Shown: piece after piece, positions 43,058-51,782 of the stretch
Layout: each line of letters starts with the position of its first letter
Position numbering within the stretch: the first letter of the stretch is position 1
NCBI GenBank assembly: GCA_945877425.1
Contig: CAMCRZ010000005.1
Location: 1 to 64,000, forward strand
Source: an uncultured Treponema sp.
Lineage (GTDB): Bacteria > Spirochaetota > Spirochaetia > Treponematales > Treponemataceae
Length of the DNA stretch: 64,000 nucleotides
Reading direction: 5' to 3'
Made by a program: the position numbers and the translations under genes
The notes under the pieces: model-generated
The model's input: the letters and a program-made list of their open reading frames with translations, nothing else
What the model was told of the DNA's origin: nothing
Database searches by the model: none

Positions 43058-43714
43058 TCAGGAGCACAGAAGGGCTTTTACTTCGCTGGTGGAACTGCAA
43101 ATGTAGTCGGCCTTACATTCAGTAAATTCTTCCCTTGTGCCAAATCCCCACAAAATGCCCATGCACTCTAAACCGGCAAGATGAGCACCGTTTACATCGT
43201 AGTGTCTGTCACCAATCATAAGGACTTTGTCTTTTTTGTCAGTTAAATGCTGGGATTCAAGAACGTATTTTATAACATCAATTTTGTTAACCCTTGACTT
43301 TTCTTCCGTATCACTTCCGCCGATAAAATCAAAAAGTTCCGTAAGATTATTTTTTTTAAGAATTTCCCTTGCATAAATTTCAGGCTTGCTTGTTGCAACA
43401 CAAACTTTTTTTCCTGCATTACGCAAAGACTGAATCAAATCAATTACACCGTCGTAAACAGTACAGTCAAACATTCTGCCTTTAGCGTATTCTTTTCTGT
43501 AAACATCGATTGCATTGCGAATTTCACTTTCCGGCAAATGAAGGATATTTGAAAAACTTTCGTAAAGGGGCGGCCCAATCATTTTGTTGTAAAGGGATTT
43601 ATCTATATCAAGATTGTAATATTCAACAACTTTATCAAAAGACTTAAAAACTCCAGGCGAAGTATTAAAAATCGTTCCGTCAAAATCAAAAAGGATATAA
43701 TCAAACTTTTTCAT
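43058..43714 (-). CDS. HAD-family phosphatase, phosphoglycolate-phosphatase-like
   Basis: The 218-residue protein has HAD motif I DFDGTIFNT (nucleophile D11 and D13 region), a helical cap after it, motif II in VCVATSKPEIYA, and motif IV GDRHYDVNGAHLAG. The layout matches Gph/PGP-like phosphatases; the actual substrate is unknown. A perfect TATAAT ends seven bases before the ATG with no Shine-Dalgarno. It shares the strand with purH and ends just upstream of the purH promoter. Confidence 0.85.
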   Translation of the reverse strand: MKKFDYILFDFDGTIFNTSPGVFKSFDKVVEYYNLDIDKSLYNKMIGPPLYESFSNILHLPESEIRNAIDVYRKEYAKGRMFDCTVYDGVIDLIQSLRNAGKKVCVATSKPEIYAREILKKNNLTELFDFIGGSDTEEKSRVNKIDVIKYVLESQHLTDKKDKVLMIGDRHYDVNGAHLAGLECMGILWGFGTREEFTECKADYICSSTSEVKALLCS

Positions 43715-43721
43715 AACGCAT

Positions 43722-43750
43722 ATTATATATTTTAAACAAATTTTTTAACA
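43722..43750 (-). promoter_or_regulatory. Leaderless promoter of the HAD gene
   Basis: On the minus strand: TGTTAA (43745-43750), 17 bases, TATAAT (43722-43727), seven bases to the ATG at 43714. The same TGTTAA at the same spacing occurs before murB. Confidence 0.55.
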
Positions 43751-43913
43751 GTTAAGTTTGTAATTTTCTGTAAATCAAACACTTTTCCGAAAAAATACAG
43801 GTTTATTAAAAAAAATTAAATTAAAACCCAAAACTTGACTAACAAAGTTTTTTTTCATACTATGAGCCTGCACTTTCATCAGTGTTTTATGAAAAAAAAA
43901 TCAATTTTATTAC

Positions 43914-43942
43914 TTGATATTGAAGTATTATTAAATTATCAT
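43914..43942 (+). promoter_or_regulatory. Leaderless promoter of the PilZ gene
   Basis: TTGATA (43914-43919), 17 bases, TATCAT (43937-43942), seven bases to the ATG at 43950. There is no Shine-Dalgarno. Confidence 0.6.
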
Positions 43943-43949
43943 TTGAAAT

Positions 43950-45002
43950 ATGGCTATTGTTACAAGTCAAATCTCTTCCAGATTTTACGAAGAGTATAAA
44001 GATACAGAAATTACTTTTACTAAAGAAATAATTCACGTACTTTCTATGGATCCCAGACAGATTTATATTAAGTGCGCCGGTTCACAATGGCCTTGTATTA
44101 TAAATTCCACGTCTTTTAACTTAGCACGCATAATAATCGGAACAACTGGCGGTGCATTCCAGCAGCTAGCAAAAAAAGACCCTCCTCCTGTAAACTTAAG
44201 GTTTAGTTTTTATTCTCAGGATGGTCAGCCAATAAATTTCTTTGTAGGCGGAAAAGTTAATTCAATTCAGGCTTACAGAGGCGGAAAAGATCTCGCTGTT
44301 GTTACAATAAGCTATACGCAGCGTCCGCCGGAAGATTTAATTCTTAAAATAGGTCACCTTCTTGATGCAAACGTTAATTTTGTCCGCAGAAAAAACGAAC
44401 GCATTGTTGCAACTCCGGAAAATTTAAGAAAACTCGGCATTGAAAAAAAGGAAATTTCCGCTTCAATTGACAACATTACACGCAACTGCATTATTCAAAG
44501 CTTGTCTTTTGGAAGCTGCCAGATTATCCTTATGGGTTTAGCCCAGTTCCTTAAGGGAAAGCCTGTAACCATTAAGTTTGAATTTGAAGATCCACACGAC
44601 GTTATTACAATGACAGGAAGCATTTCCGAAGTTTCTCCTATTAAAAACAGGAAAGATATTGTTTCCGCAACTGTTACATACAATCCTGATTTAATACCTT
44701 TGCCTTATAAACTTCACATAAACAGTTTCCTTATGGTTTTACGCAAGCAAGACAGCAAGGTACGCTTTGAAGGAGAACCGCCTGTTGCTTCTGTTAAAGA
44801 TGCACTTAAAGAGGCAGCCCCTTCCGCAGAGCAAAATCCTGCTAAAGAAGATGCAACTGTTTTCCAGAACGATGAAACTGCAGCCGTAAGTGAAAACGCT
44901 GAAACTTCACAAAATGCAGACCCAACGGAAAATACTAAAGCTGCACAAAATACAGCTGACTCTGCTGAACAAAACGAGCCGGAAAAAACCGATTCAAATT
45001 AA
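43950..45002 (+). CDS. PilZ-domain protein with altered ligand motif
   Basis: The 350-residue protein has an N-terminal PilZ-like domain, then a PilZ domain with the first c-di-GMP motif RxxxR (R147-R151 in RRKNERI). The second motif, normally D-x-S-x-x-G (DLSFGG in close relatives as I recall them), reads S184-L-S-F-G-S189, so the acidic and final glycine positions are both changed. The C-terminal 75 residues are a disordered Ala/Glu/Asn/Thr tail. It may bind c-di-GMP weakly or not at all. The TPR gene follows after 22 bases, so they likely work together. Promoter is leaderless. Confidence 0.8.
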   Translation: MAIVTSQISSRFYEEYKDTEITFTKEIIHVLSMDPRQIYIKCAGSQWPCIINSTSFNLARIIIGTTGGAFQQLAKKDPPPVNLRFSFYSQDGQPINFFVGGKVNSIQAYRGGKDLAVVTISYTQRPPEDLILKIGHLLDANVNFVRRKNERIVATPENLRKLGIEKKEISASIDNITRNCIIQSLSFGSCQIILMGLAQFLKGKPVTIKFEFEDPHDVITMTGSISEVSPIKNRKDIVSATVTYNPDLIPLPYKLHINSFLMVLRKQDSKVRFEGEPPVASVKDALKEAAPSAEQNPAKEDATVFQNDETAAVSENAETSQNADPTENTKAAQNTADSAEQNEPEKTDSN

Positions 45003-45024
45003 AATTTAAAGTATCAGGAAAATT

Positions 45025-46170
45025 ATGAACAGTAACTCATTAGACACAATTTATTTTGTAAAATTACCTAAAGATTTTAAACTTTCAAACAATGCGCTGA
45101 ACATAAATCCGGAAATTCCTTTGCCTGTTCAAAAAAAAGACAGAGATGATTCTGATTCTTTTAATATGGCTGATCTTAGCGAAGAACAGATTCTTGCAGG
45201 AATTCTTACTGTTTTAGCTTACGATACGAAAAACGAAAACCTTGACTATTACAGGGATTTTATTAAAAAAGTCAGGCCTAATCTTAAAAAGGAACTTGCA
45301 GAAGCAGCTATTCTGAAAACTAAAAACGAAGAGTGGGATTTAGCTGAAGAAATCTGGATGTCACTTCACGGGCTTGATCCGGAAGACAAGGCTATTGTTT
45401 TAAATATGGCACTTTTCTTTGATCAGAAAGCAGACAGTTACAGGAAAGGCAATCTTTTTGATGATGCTGACGCTTACGATTCAACGGCTTTAGAATATTA
45501 TAAAAATGCAATGAACAGTTCGCCTGAATTGCCGGACGCATTTTTTAACGCAGGCTTTTTTTACCTTAAGCAGCGTAATTTTAAGGAAGCAAAAAGCTGT
45601 TTTGAAAACTATGTTGCCCTAACTGCTGATTTTAAGGACGATGAACTTGGCGAAAACGGCATTTATAAAAAAGAACGGGCTCAGGAACTTATAAATAAAA
45701 TTTCAAACCGTAATCTGGAAAACGAACGTTTCTACAAGGCAAATGAGCTTATAAAGGAAAACAAGCTAGAAGAAGCTTTAGAACAAATCCGTCTTTTTAC
45801 ACAGGACAATCCTAACGTCTGGAATGCATGGTTTATGATGGGCTGGATTTTCAGAAGAATGGAACGTTACCAGGAAGCAATGCAGGCGTTTACAAAAGCC
45901 CAGGAATTTGAAGGTGGCGATGAAAATCCGGACACTTTAAACGAACTTGCAATATGCCAGATGGAAACAGGCGACTTTAAAGGTGCAAAGGAAAATCTTT
46001 ACAAAGCGCTTTCTATAGACGGCGACAACATAAAAGTTATAAGCAATTTAGGCTACTTAAGTTTAAAAACAGGCGACACAGAAGATGCCAAAGGTTTCTT
46101 TAATACAGTTCTGGAAATAAGCCCTGACGACAAAATTGCCCAATACGAACTTTCAAAACTTAATGATTAA
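45025..46170 (+). CDS. TPR-repeat protein
   Basis: The 381-residue cytoplasmic protein consists of an N-terminal segment of about 40 residues, then helical repeats with TPR spacing (AEEIWMSLHGLDPEDKAIVLNMALFF; YYKNAMNSSPELPDAFFNAGFFYLKQRNFKEAKSCFENYV; WNAWFMMGWIFRRMERYQEAMQAFTKAQEF; NLGYLSLKTGDTEDAKGFFNTVLEISPDD). No catalytic motif is seen. It is the second gene after the PilZ protein and is probably a scaffold. AGGAAAA precedes the ATG. Confidence 0.85.
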   Translation: MNSNSLDTIYFVKLPKDFKLSNNALNINPEIPLPVQKKDRDDSDSFNMADLSEEQILAGILTVLAYDTKNENLDYYRDFIKKVRPNLKKELAEAAILKTKNEEWDLAEEIWMSLHGLDPEDKAIVLNMALFFDQKADSYRKGNLFDDADAYDSTALEYYKNAMNSSPELPDAFFNAGFFYLKQRNFKEAKSCFENYVALTADFKDDELGENGIYKKERAQELINKISNRNLENERFYKANELIKENKLEEALEQIRLFTQDNPNVWNAWFMMGWIFRRMERYQEAMQAFTKAQEFEGGDENPDTLNELAICQMETGDFKGAKENLYKALSIDGDNIKVISNLGYLSLKTGDTEDAKGFFNTVLEISPDDKIAQYELSKLND

Positions 46171-46185
46171 GTTACATTTTCCGTC

Positions 46186-46206
46186 ATGCTGAATTTGTTT
46201 CAGCAT
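46186..46206. repeat. Palindromic intergenic element
   Basis: Perfect 8-bp arms ATGCTGAA (46186-46193) and TTCAGCAT (46199-46206) with a five-base loop sit between convergent genes. I recall near-identical TGCTGAA-loop-TTCAGCA sequences as common intergenic palindromes in many bacteria. Confidence 0.6.
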
Positions 46207-46207
46207 C

Positions 46208-46726
46208 TCATTTTGCTTTTTTATTCAGTTTAGATTCTTTTTGCCATTCAGGCTTGATTTTCGGGATAATTACTTTATCGCCGGTTTTAATGCCTGCTTT
46301 TTCGTACCAGCCTTGAGGAACTTCCAGAGCATAACGCACAGACCTTGAACTGTTTACGCTTGCTGTAGAAAATGGCTTCATATCAAGAAGATCAGTAATT
46401 GTGCCGTCACGTAAAATGTAGGCAATGCTTAAAGGGTGAGGACAGTCTTTCATCCAGAAACTGCGGAAATCATCGTTTTCAAAAACAAACAGCATTCCTG
46501 TCCCTTCTGGAATTTCAGTGCGGTTCATAAAGCCGTAATTGCGCTCTTCGCTGCGGACTGCAACTTCTGCAACAAGCTTAACGGAAGAACCGTCAGTTTT
46601 TTCTATTACAACTTCAGCTTGAGGCAAAAGAAACTTTCGCTTGTCTGTATTACAAGATGCCACTGACTGAATAAAAACTGCCAGACATAAAACAGATATT
46701 AAAAACTTAACTAAAGATTTTTTCAT
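46208..46726 (-). CDS. DUF192-family lipoprotein
   Basis: The 172-residue protein has a signal peptide and lipobox QSVASC (Cys25). The DUF192 core follows: VRSEERNYGFMNRTEIPEGTGMLFVFENDDFRSFWMKDCPHPLSIAYILRDGTI, then YALEVPQGWYEKAGIKTGDKVII. The family is common and small, with no firmly known function. It overlaps the stop of the upstream exported-protein gene by one base, so the two are cotranscribed. Confidence 0.85.
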   Translation of the reverse strand: MKKSLVKFLISVLCLAVFIQSVASCNTDKRKFLLPQAEVVIEKTDGSSVKLVAEVAVRSEERNYGFMNRTEIPEGTGMLFVFENDDFRSFWMKDCPHPLSIAYILRDGTITDLLDMKPFSTASVNSSRSVRYALEVPQGWYEKAGIKTGDKVIIPKIKPEWQKESKLNKKAK

Positions 46727-47283
46727 TATAAGCCTTCCAGAAAATCCTGAGCACGCTGTTCCTGAATTGTCTTATCAACGTAATTTTCTTCAAGAATTTT
46801 ATCGTACACTTTTTTGTCTGTATATTTTAAAGCAAGAGGACGTTCCAGACTCATTATGACATCTTCATCATTCCACTGTGCTTTTTCAGGATTAAAATTT
46901 TCAGGCTCACCGTACTTGCTGCATAATTTTGAAAATATGGAAAAATAATCCATTTTAGAAGTCTTAACGTTAATGGTAATAACGTAAAGCTTTCCTTCAT
47001 AAAACTGAAACCAGCATTTTTCTAAAAAAGAATAAGGTGCAGTTTTTAAAGTATCTGTTTCAATAAGAACATCTTCCTGTCTTGGCAAAAGTGAAACGTC
47101 TCTGTCGCCTCTGTAGCCAAACTGACTGTCTTTTTTAAGTTCAGCCTTTACTTCTTCTACAGTCATGCCAAGCTTTATGTTCCCGTAACCGGACGGAAGT
47201 TGATTTTCCTGCTGAGCAAAAACTTCTGCCGTAAAAATAAAAAGTAAACAAAATAATTTTAATGTTTTACAAGACATTTTCAT
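46726..47283 (-). CDS. Exported protein, unknown
   Basis: The 185-residue protein has a signal peptide (to FAQQ) and a domain that starts GYGNIKLGMTVEEVKAELKKD, a phrase found in many small periplasmic proteins of unknown role, with FQFYEGKLYVITINV and FSKLCSKYGEPENF later. No lipobox is seen. It abuts the cyclic-nucleotide gene (stop and start adjacent), so cyclic-nucleotide protein, this gene and the DUF192 gene form one transcript. Confidence 0.65.
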   Translation of the reverse strand: MKMSCKTLKLFCLLFIFTAEVFAQQENQLPSGYGNIKLGMTVEEVKAELKKDSQFGYRGDRDVSLLPRQEDVLIETDTLKTAPYSFLEKCWFQFYEGKLYVITINVKTSKMDYFSIFSKLCSKYGEPENFNPEKAQWNDEDVIMSLERPLALKYTDKKVYDKILEENYVDKTIQEQRAQDFLEGL

Positions 47284-48486
47284 TTATTTAGCTTCGATTG
47301 CCCTTCTGTTACTCTGCTTGCGGTAAAATGCTGCCTGACGCACAAGTTCTGCTACATCAGGAACATAGATTTTTCCTTCAATAATGCGGACATTCTGGTC
47401 ACGTATGAAAAATTCAATAGGTGTGTTGGCTTCGGAATCAGTGTAGCCGCAAAGTTTAGCTATATCGTTTGGAGTTAAGTCTGTGTTGTAGCCAGTTCCC
47501 TTTGCAACTGTGATTTTCTTTACTTCAATCTGAAGGGCAAGCATATCAACCATCTTTTCACGAGGTTCTTTAAGCTGAGTGTTTACAAGCTGACGATACA
47601 TTGACCACAATCTGTCTGCCAAAGTTGTAGTTAAACGTGCAATAAGCTGTGCCTGAGTTGCAACCATCTGGTCAAAGTTAGAGCGGTTTATTGTCATAAG
47701 CTTGCAGTTTTCGTGAGCAATTGCACAGGCTGAGCGTGGCTTGTTTTCCAGAAGTGCCATTTCCCCGAACATATCACCTTTTTTCAAAAGAGCCAGCGTT
47801 ACTTCCGAACCGTCTACAACTCTTGAAATACGCACTGAACCTTCCTGAATAATAAACATATCAGCACCAGTCTGACATTCGGAAAAAATCATATTGCCTT
47901 TTGCATAAACACGCAGCAAATCCGACGTTGATTCAAGATAAGGAGCATTTACTTTTGGCTTAAGGGCTTTAAAATATTTGACAGCATCATCAATACTCTG
48001 ACCGTTTGGACATTGCTTTAAATACTGATAATAACCGTAAACTGCTGCTTCAAAATTTCCTATCTTCTGAAAATAAGAAGCTGTGGTAAAAAGATGCTCC
48101 GGTGTTTCTATGGAAGTTTTCTTAAGCGTAATTTTAGTAAGGTTGTCGTTAAGACTGCGCATATTTCTTGAAAATGCACGGATAATCTTCATTGCAACAG
48201 ATGTATTGTGAGCAATAAGTTCAGGGTATTGTTCCCGCTTTACAATGATTGCCGTTACATTTGTTACAGCAACTACAGTTTCCGTTTGGGAATGACCTGT
48301 CATACAAGGAATAACGCCTACAAAATCACCTGGTCCAAGCATAACATTTGAATTTCCAGGCAATTGAGTTTCGTGGTAACAACGCACTTTTCCACTTTGA
48401 ATAATGTAAAATCTGTCTGTGGCTGGAGTACCTTCAACTAAAATATAAGAATTTTGTGTAAATGTAACCATTCCAAGCTGTAGCAT
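47284..48486 (-). CDS. Protein with two cyclic-nucleotide-binding domains
   Basis: The 400-residue protein has two cNMP-binding (CRP-like) beta-roll domains: residues ~5-105 (FTQNSYILVEGTPATDRFYIIQSGKVRCY...LGPGDFVG) and ~200-305 (YAKGNMIFSECQTGADMFIIQEGSVRISR...KKGDMFGEMALLENKPRSA). The second has the phosphate-cassette phrase GEMALLENKPRSA. A helical segment lies between, and a CRP-like winged helix follows (DLTPNDIAKLCGYTDSEANTPIEFF). ATG 48486 is preferred: AAGGTGG lies just before it and inside the longer version. It is upstream of murB in other treponemes as I recall. Confidence 0.85.
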   Translation of the reverse strand: MLQLGMVTFTQNSYILVEGTPATDRFYIIQSGKVRCYHETQLPGNSNVMLGPGDFVGVIPCMTGHSQTETVVAVTNVTAIIVKREQYPELIAHNTSVAMKIIRAFSRNMRSLNDNLTKITLKKTSIETPEHLFTTASYFQKIGNFEAAVYGYYQYLKQCPNGQSIDDAVKYFKALKPKVNAPYLESTSDLLRVYAKGNMIFSECQTGADMFIIQEGSVRISRVVDGSEVTLALLKKGDMFGEMALLENKPRSACAIAHENCKLMTINRSNFDQMVATQAQLIARLTTTLADRLWSMYRQLVNTQLKEPREKMVDMLALQIEVKKITVAKGTGYNTDLTPNDIAKLCGYTDSEANTPIEFFIRDQNVRIIEGKIYVPDVAELVRQAAFYRKQSNRRAIEAK

Positions 48487-48605
48487 TTTTACCACCTTAA
48501 CTTTTAACATTAAAACGTAAAGCTTCAGAAAACTTAATTTTCGGAAACATCACTTATATAAAATTGCAAATATGCAGTACTTCCTTTAAAAATCGGCATT
48601 TTAAA

Positions 48606-49556
48606 CTAATTTTTTAAGAAAATAATTTCCGGAACAAGATTAAATCCTGTTTTTTCCTTTACTGTATTTTGTGCAAGCTTAACTAAACTTTCTATTTCGC
48701 TGGATTTAGCATTGCCGTTGTTTATGATGAAATTTCCGTGCCATGAAGCAATCTGAGCATCTCCGCAGGATGTACCTTTCAGTCCGGCTTCGTCTATTAA
48801 AACACCGCTTGGCTTTCCAAAATCATGATTATTGCGGAAAACACTGCCTGCACTTGGCGCCTTGAAATGTCCTTTTGCAATACGGTCCTTTAGGTAAAAA
48901 TCATTCTGCTCAGAAACAGTTTTTACTGCACTTTCTGATTTTTCCAGATGCACGAAACCGTTAAGCTCCACCTGAACAATTACAGCATTTTTTTTCTGAA
49001 AAGGCGAAACTTTATAATCCCAGTCACCGTCTTTTTTGAAATAAGTCTTTACTTCACTGCAGCTGTTAAAGTCAATATAACTCACTGATTTTATAAAAGT
49101 TCCGAAATCTTCTTCGTAACATCGTGCGTTCATAAAAGCTGCACCGCCAACTGTTCCCGGAAGCCCCGAAAATTTTTCTAAACCAGTTATGGTATTTTCT
49201 TCGCAATAAAGCATAAGTTCACTTATTTTAGTACCGGCACCAATTTTTAAAGTTCCGGAAGAAGTAAGGTTTATAAAGTCGAATTTTTCTGTGGAAAGAA
49301 TAACAAAATTCATGTCTTCATCACAGGCAACTACATTACTTCCGCCGCCAATAACAAAAACGCGTATATTGTTTTCAATGCACATTTTAAGAAGCGTAGA
49401 ACATGAAGAAATGTCTTCCGGCATAACGAAAAGTTCAGCCCTTCCGCCAGTTTTCATTGTTGTATGAAAAGCCATACTTTCCTGAAAAAGAACCTTTCCC
49501 TTGAAATTCTGTAACTTCTTGATATTTTCACCTAATTCTCGTATGCTTAAATCCAT
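48606..49556 (-). CDS. murB: UDP-N-acetylenolpyruvoylglucosamine reductase
   Basis: This FAD enzyme makes UDP-MurNAc for peptidoglycan. The 316-residue protein has FHTTMKTGGRAELFVMP, VIGGGSNVV, the FAD-domain GLEKFSGLPGTVGGAAFMNARCYE, and the C-terminal substrate domain with FKAPSAGSVFRN, GLKGTSCGDAQIASWHGNFIINNGNA. ATG 49556 is preferred to 49565, because TATAAT (49564-49569) ends seven bases before it and overlaps the upstream ATG. There is no Shine-Dalgarno for it. Divergent from cysS. Confidence 0.93.
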   Translation of the reverse strand: MDLSIRELGENIKKLQNFKGKVLFQESMAFHTTMKTGGRAELFVMPEDISSCSTLLKMCIENNIRVFVIGGGSNVVACDEDMNFVILSTEKFDFINLTSSGTLKIGAGTKISELMLYCEENTITGLEKFSGLPGTVGGAAFMNARCYEEDFGTFIKSVSYIDFNSCSEVKTYFKKDGDWDYKVSPFQKKNAVIVQVELNGFVHLEKSESAVKTVSEQNDFYLKDRIAKGHFKAPSAGSVFRNNHDFGKPSGVLIDEAGLKGTSCGDAQIASWHGNFIINNGNAKSSEIESLVKLAQNTVKEKTGFNLVPEIIFLKN

Positions 49557-49563
49557 TCCGTTC

Positions 49564-49592
49564 ATTATAATAGTTTTTGAATATTTTTAACA
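49564..49592 (-). promoter_or_regulatory. Leaderless promoter of murB
   Basis: On the minus strand: TGTTAA (49587-49592), 17 bases, TATAAT (49564-49569), seven bases to the ATG at 49556. Confidence 0.6.
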
Positions 49593-49618
49593 GTGCAAAA
49601 TATTACGGAGGCAAACAA

Positions 49619-51145
49619 ATGGCTCTTAACCTTTTTAACACAATGGGTCGCACACTTGAAGAATTTAAACCTATAAGAGAGGGTTTTGTAGGATTTTACG
49701 GATGTGGTCCAACGGTTTACAATTACGCTCACATTGGAAATCTCCGTGCATACGTTTTTCTTGATACGCTTGATAAAACTCTGTCTTATTTAGGATATGA
49801 CATTAAGCACGTTATGAATATCACTGATGTAGGACATTTAACCGGCGACAACGATAACGGTGAAGATAAAATGGTAAAAACTGCGGAAGAACGTCATCAG
49901 TCTGTACTTGAAATTGCAAACTATTACACAGACGCTTTTCTTAAAGACATAGACAGTTTGAATATCCGTCGTCCTGATGTGATTTGTAAGGCAACAGAGC
50001 ATATCGGTGAAATGATTGGTCTTATAAAAAAGCTTGAAGCAAACGGCCACACTTACATGGCTGGAGGAAACCTTTACTTTGACACTTCAACTTTTGCTGA
50101 TTACGGAAAGCTTGCAAACCTTAACCTTGATGAACTGAAAGAAGGCGCAGGCAAACGGAAGGAAGTTGTCATTGATTCAAACAAGCGTCATCCTACAGAC
50201 TTTGTACTCTGGTTTACTAAGTCTAAGTTTGAAAATCAGGCTATGACATGGGATTCACCTTGGGGAAGAGGATATCCTGGCTGGCACATTGAATGTTCTG
50301 CAATGAGCATGAAGTATTTGGGAAAGCATTTTGACATTCACACAGGCGGCGTTGACCATATTCCTGTTCATCATACAAACGAAATTGCACAAAGCGAAGG
50401 CAGTTTTAATGAAAAAGAAAAAGCTGAAGGTCCTTGTGTAAATTACTGGCTTCACAATGAATTCCTTATTCTTGAAGGCGGCAAAATGTCTAAGTCAAAC
50501 GGAAAATTCATTACGCTTCAAACTCCACCAGGCGAAGGAAAAGGTTTTGCCCTTACTGAAAAAGGCTACGACCCTCTTGATTACAGATTTTTCCTTTTAG
50601 GCGGACATTACAGAAAGCCTCTTGTCTTTTCATTTAACGGAATGGATTCAGCTAAAAACGGAAGGGCAGCAATTATTTCAAAAACAGCCAGCCTTGCTTC
50701 TGCAGCAAATATTGTTCTTAAAAAGCCTTTGCCTTATAAAAAAGGTCAGGCTGACAACAGAGAAAATCTTTCGGAAAAAGCAAACGCTTATCTTGATAAG
50801 TTTAAAGCTGCTCTGGAAGACGATCTTTCTACGCCAGTTGCATTAAGTCAGGTAAATCTTGTTCTTAAAGACAGTGATTTGAAACCTCAGGAAGCTATTG
50901 ATTTAATTACACGCATGGACAGTGTACTTAGTCTTGGCATAATTGAAGCAGCATCTAAAATTGCAGGCGGACCGGATCATTCCAGCGACCCTGAAGCAGC
51001 AGAAATAGATGCATTGATTGCAGAAAGAATAAGTGCTAAAAAAGAAAAGAATTTTGCCCGTGCCGATGAAATACGCAACGAACTTACAGCAAGGGGAATA
51101 ACAGTTACAGACACGCCAAATGGACCAGTTTGGACTAGAAAATAA
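49619..51145 (+). CDS. cysS: Cysteinyl-tRNA synthetase
   Basis: The 508-residue class I synthetase has the zinc/HIGH region [29 protein letters not shown] and [20 protein letters not shown] in the active site, and KMSKSNGKF for the KMSKS loop. The C-terminal DALR-like region follows, ending [25 protein letters not shown]. The ATG at 49619 has ACGGAGG before it; an earlier ATG at 49577 has no support. It is followed after 76 bases by the ECF sigma gene. Divergent from murB. Confidence 0.96.
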   Translation: MALNLFNTMGRTLEEFKPIREGFVGFYGCGPTVYNYAHIGNLRAYVFLDTLDKTLSYLGYDIKHVMNITDVGHLTGDNDNGEDKMVKTAEERHQSVLEIANYYTDAFLKDIDSLNIRRPDVICKATEHIGEMIGLIKKLEANGHTYMAGGNLYFDTSTFADYGKLANLNLDELKEGAGKRKEVVIDSNKRHPTDFVLWFTKSKFENQAMTWDSPWGRGYPGWHIECSAMSMKYLGKHFDIHTGGVDHIPVHHTNEIAQSEGSFNEKEKAEGPCVNYWLHNEFLILEGGKMSKSNGKFITLQTPPGEGKGFALTEKGYDPLDYRFFLLGGHYRKPLVFSFNGMDSAKNGRAAIISKTASLASAANIVLKKPLPYKKGQADNRENLSEKANAYLDKFKAALEDDLSTPVALSQVNLVLKDSDLKPQEAIDLITRMDSVLSLGIIEAASKIAGGPDHSSDPEAAEIDALIAERISAKKEKNFARADEIRNELTARGITVTDTPNGPVWTRK

Positions 51146-51221
51146 GAATTTTTAGTTTATTCTGCTGATTTTGATTTATAACAAAAATTTTATTTAAATA
51201 TGTAACAAAAAAGAGGAAAAA

Positions 51222-51782
51222 TTGTTTTCTATTAAAAAGAATCACTGTGAACAGGAGCAGATAATCTGCGAAAATCCAGGTGATTTTAAAAAATTATATA
51301 ACTTGACTTTTCAGCTGCTTTTTAAGATTTCTTTGAAAATCGTAAATGATGATGAAGTTGCGGAAGATTTAGTCCACGACTCATATATAAAGGCAAATGA
51401 AAAAAAGATGGTTTTTCCAAGTTTAGACGATGCTAAGTTCTGGCTTATCTGCGTTGTAAGAAATGCTTCACTGAACTACGCAAAACGCAAAACACGGGAA
51501 ATAAATGCTTACCACAAAGCACTTCGGGAAGGAAAAAACCATGCAGACAGTGGAGAAGTTGACCTTTTAAAAAAGGAAACTGTTGAACTTACAAGAGAGG
51601 CTTTAAAAAAGTTGCCTGAAAACTTGCGGGAAGTTCTTATTCTTCGTGAGTATGGCGATATGAACTATAAGGAAATAGGCGAAGCGATTGGAATTTCAGA
51701 GGGGAATGTAAAAGTTAGGGTTTTCCGCGCTCGTGAACAATTATCAAAACTTTTAGGAGAAGATGATGTCTACTTGCCCTGA
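51222..51782 (+). CDS. ECF RNA polymerase sigma factor
   Basis: The 186-residue protein has region 2 (YNLTFQLLFKISLKIVNDDEVAEDLVHDSYIKA) and region 4 (LKKLPENLREVLILREYGDMNYKEIGEAIGISEGNVKVRVFRAREQLSKLL), with no sigma-1.1/3 domains, as in extracytoplasmic-function sigmas. It starts at TTG (51222), with AGAGG before it. It overlaps the anti-sigma gene by 20 bases. T. pallidum has, as I recall, one ECF sigma at the same place after cysS. Targets are not known. Confidence 0.9.
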   Translation: MFSIKKNHCEQEQIICENPGDFKKLYNLTFQLLFKISLKIVNDDEVAEDLVHDSYIKANEKKMVFPSLDDAKFWLICVVRNASLNYAKRKTREINAYHKALREGKNHADSGEVDLLKKETVELTREALKKLPENLREVLILREYGDMNYKEIGEAIGISEGNVKVRVFRAREQLSKLLGEDDVYLP

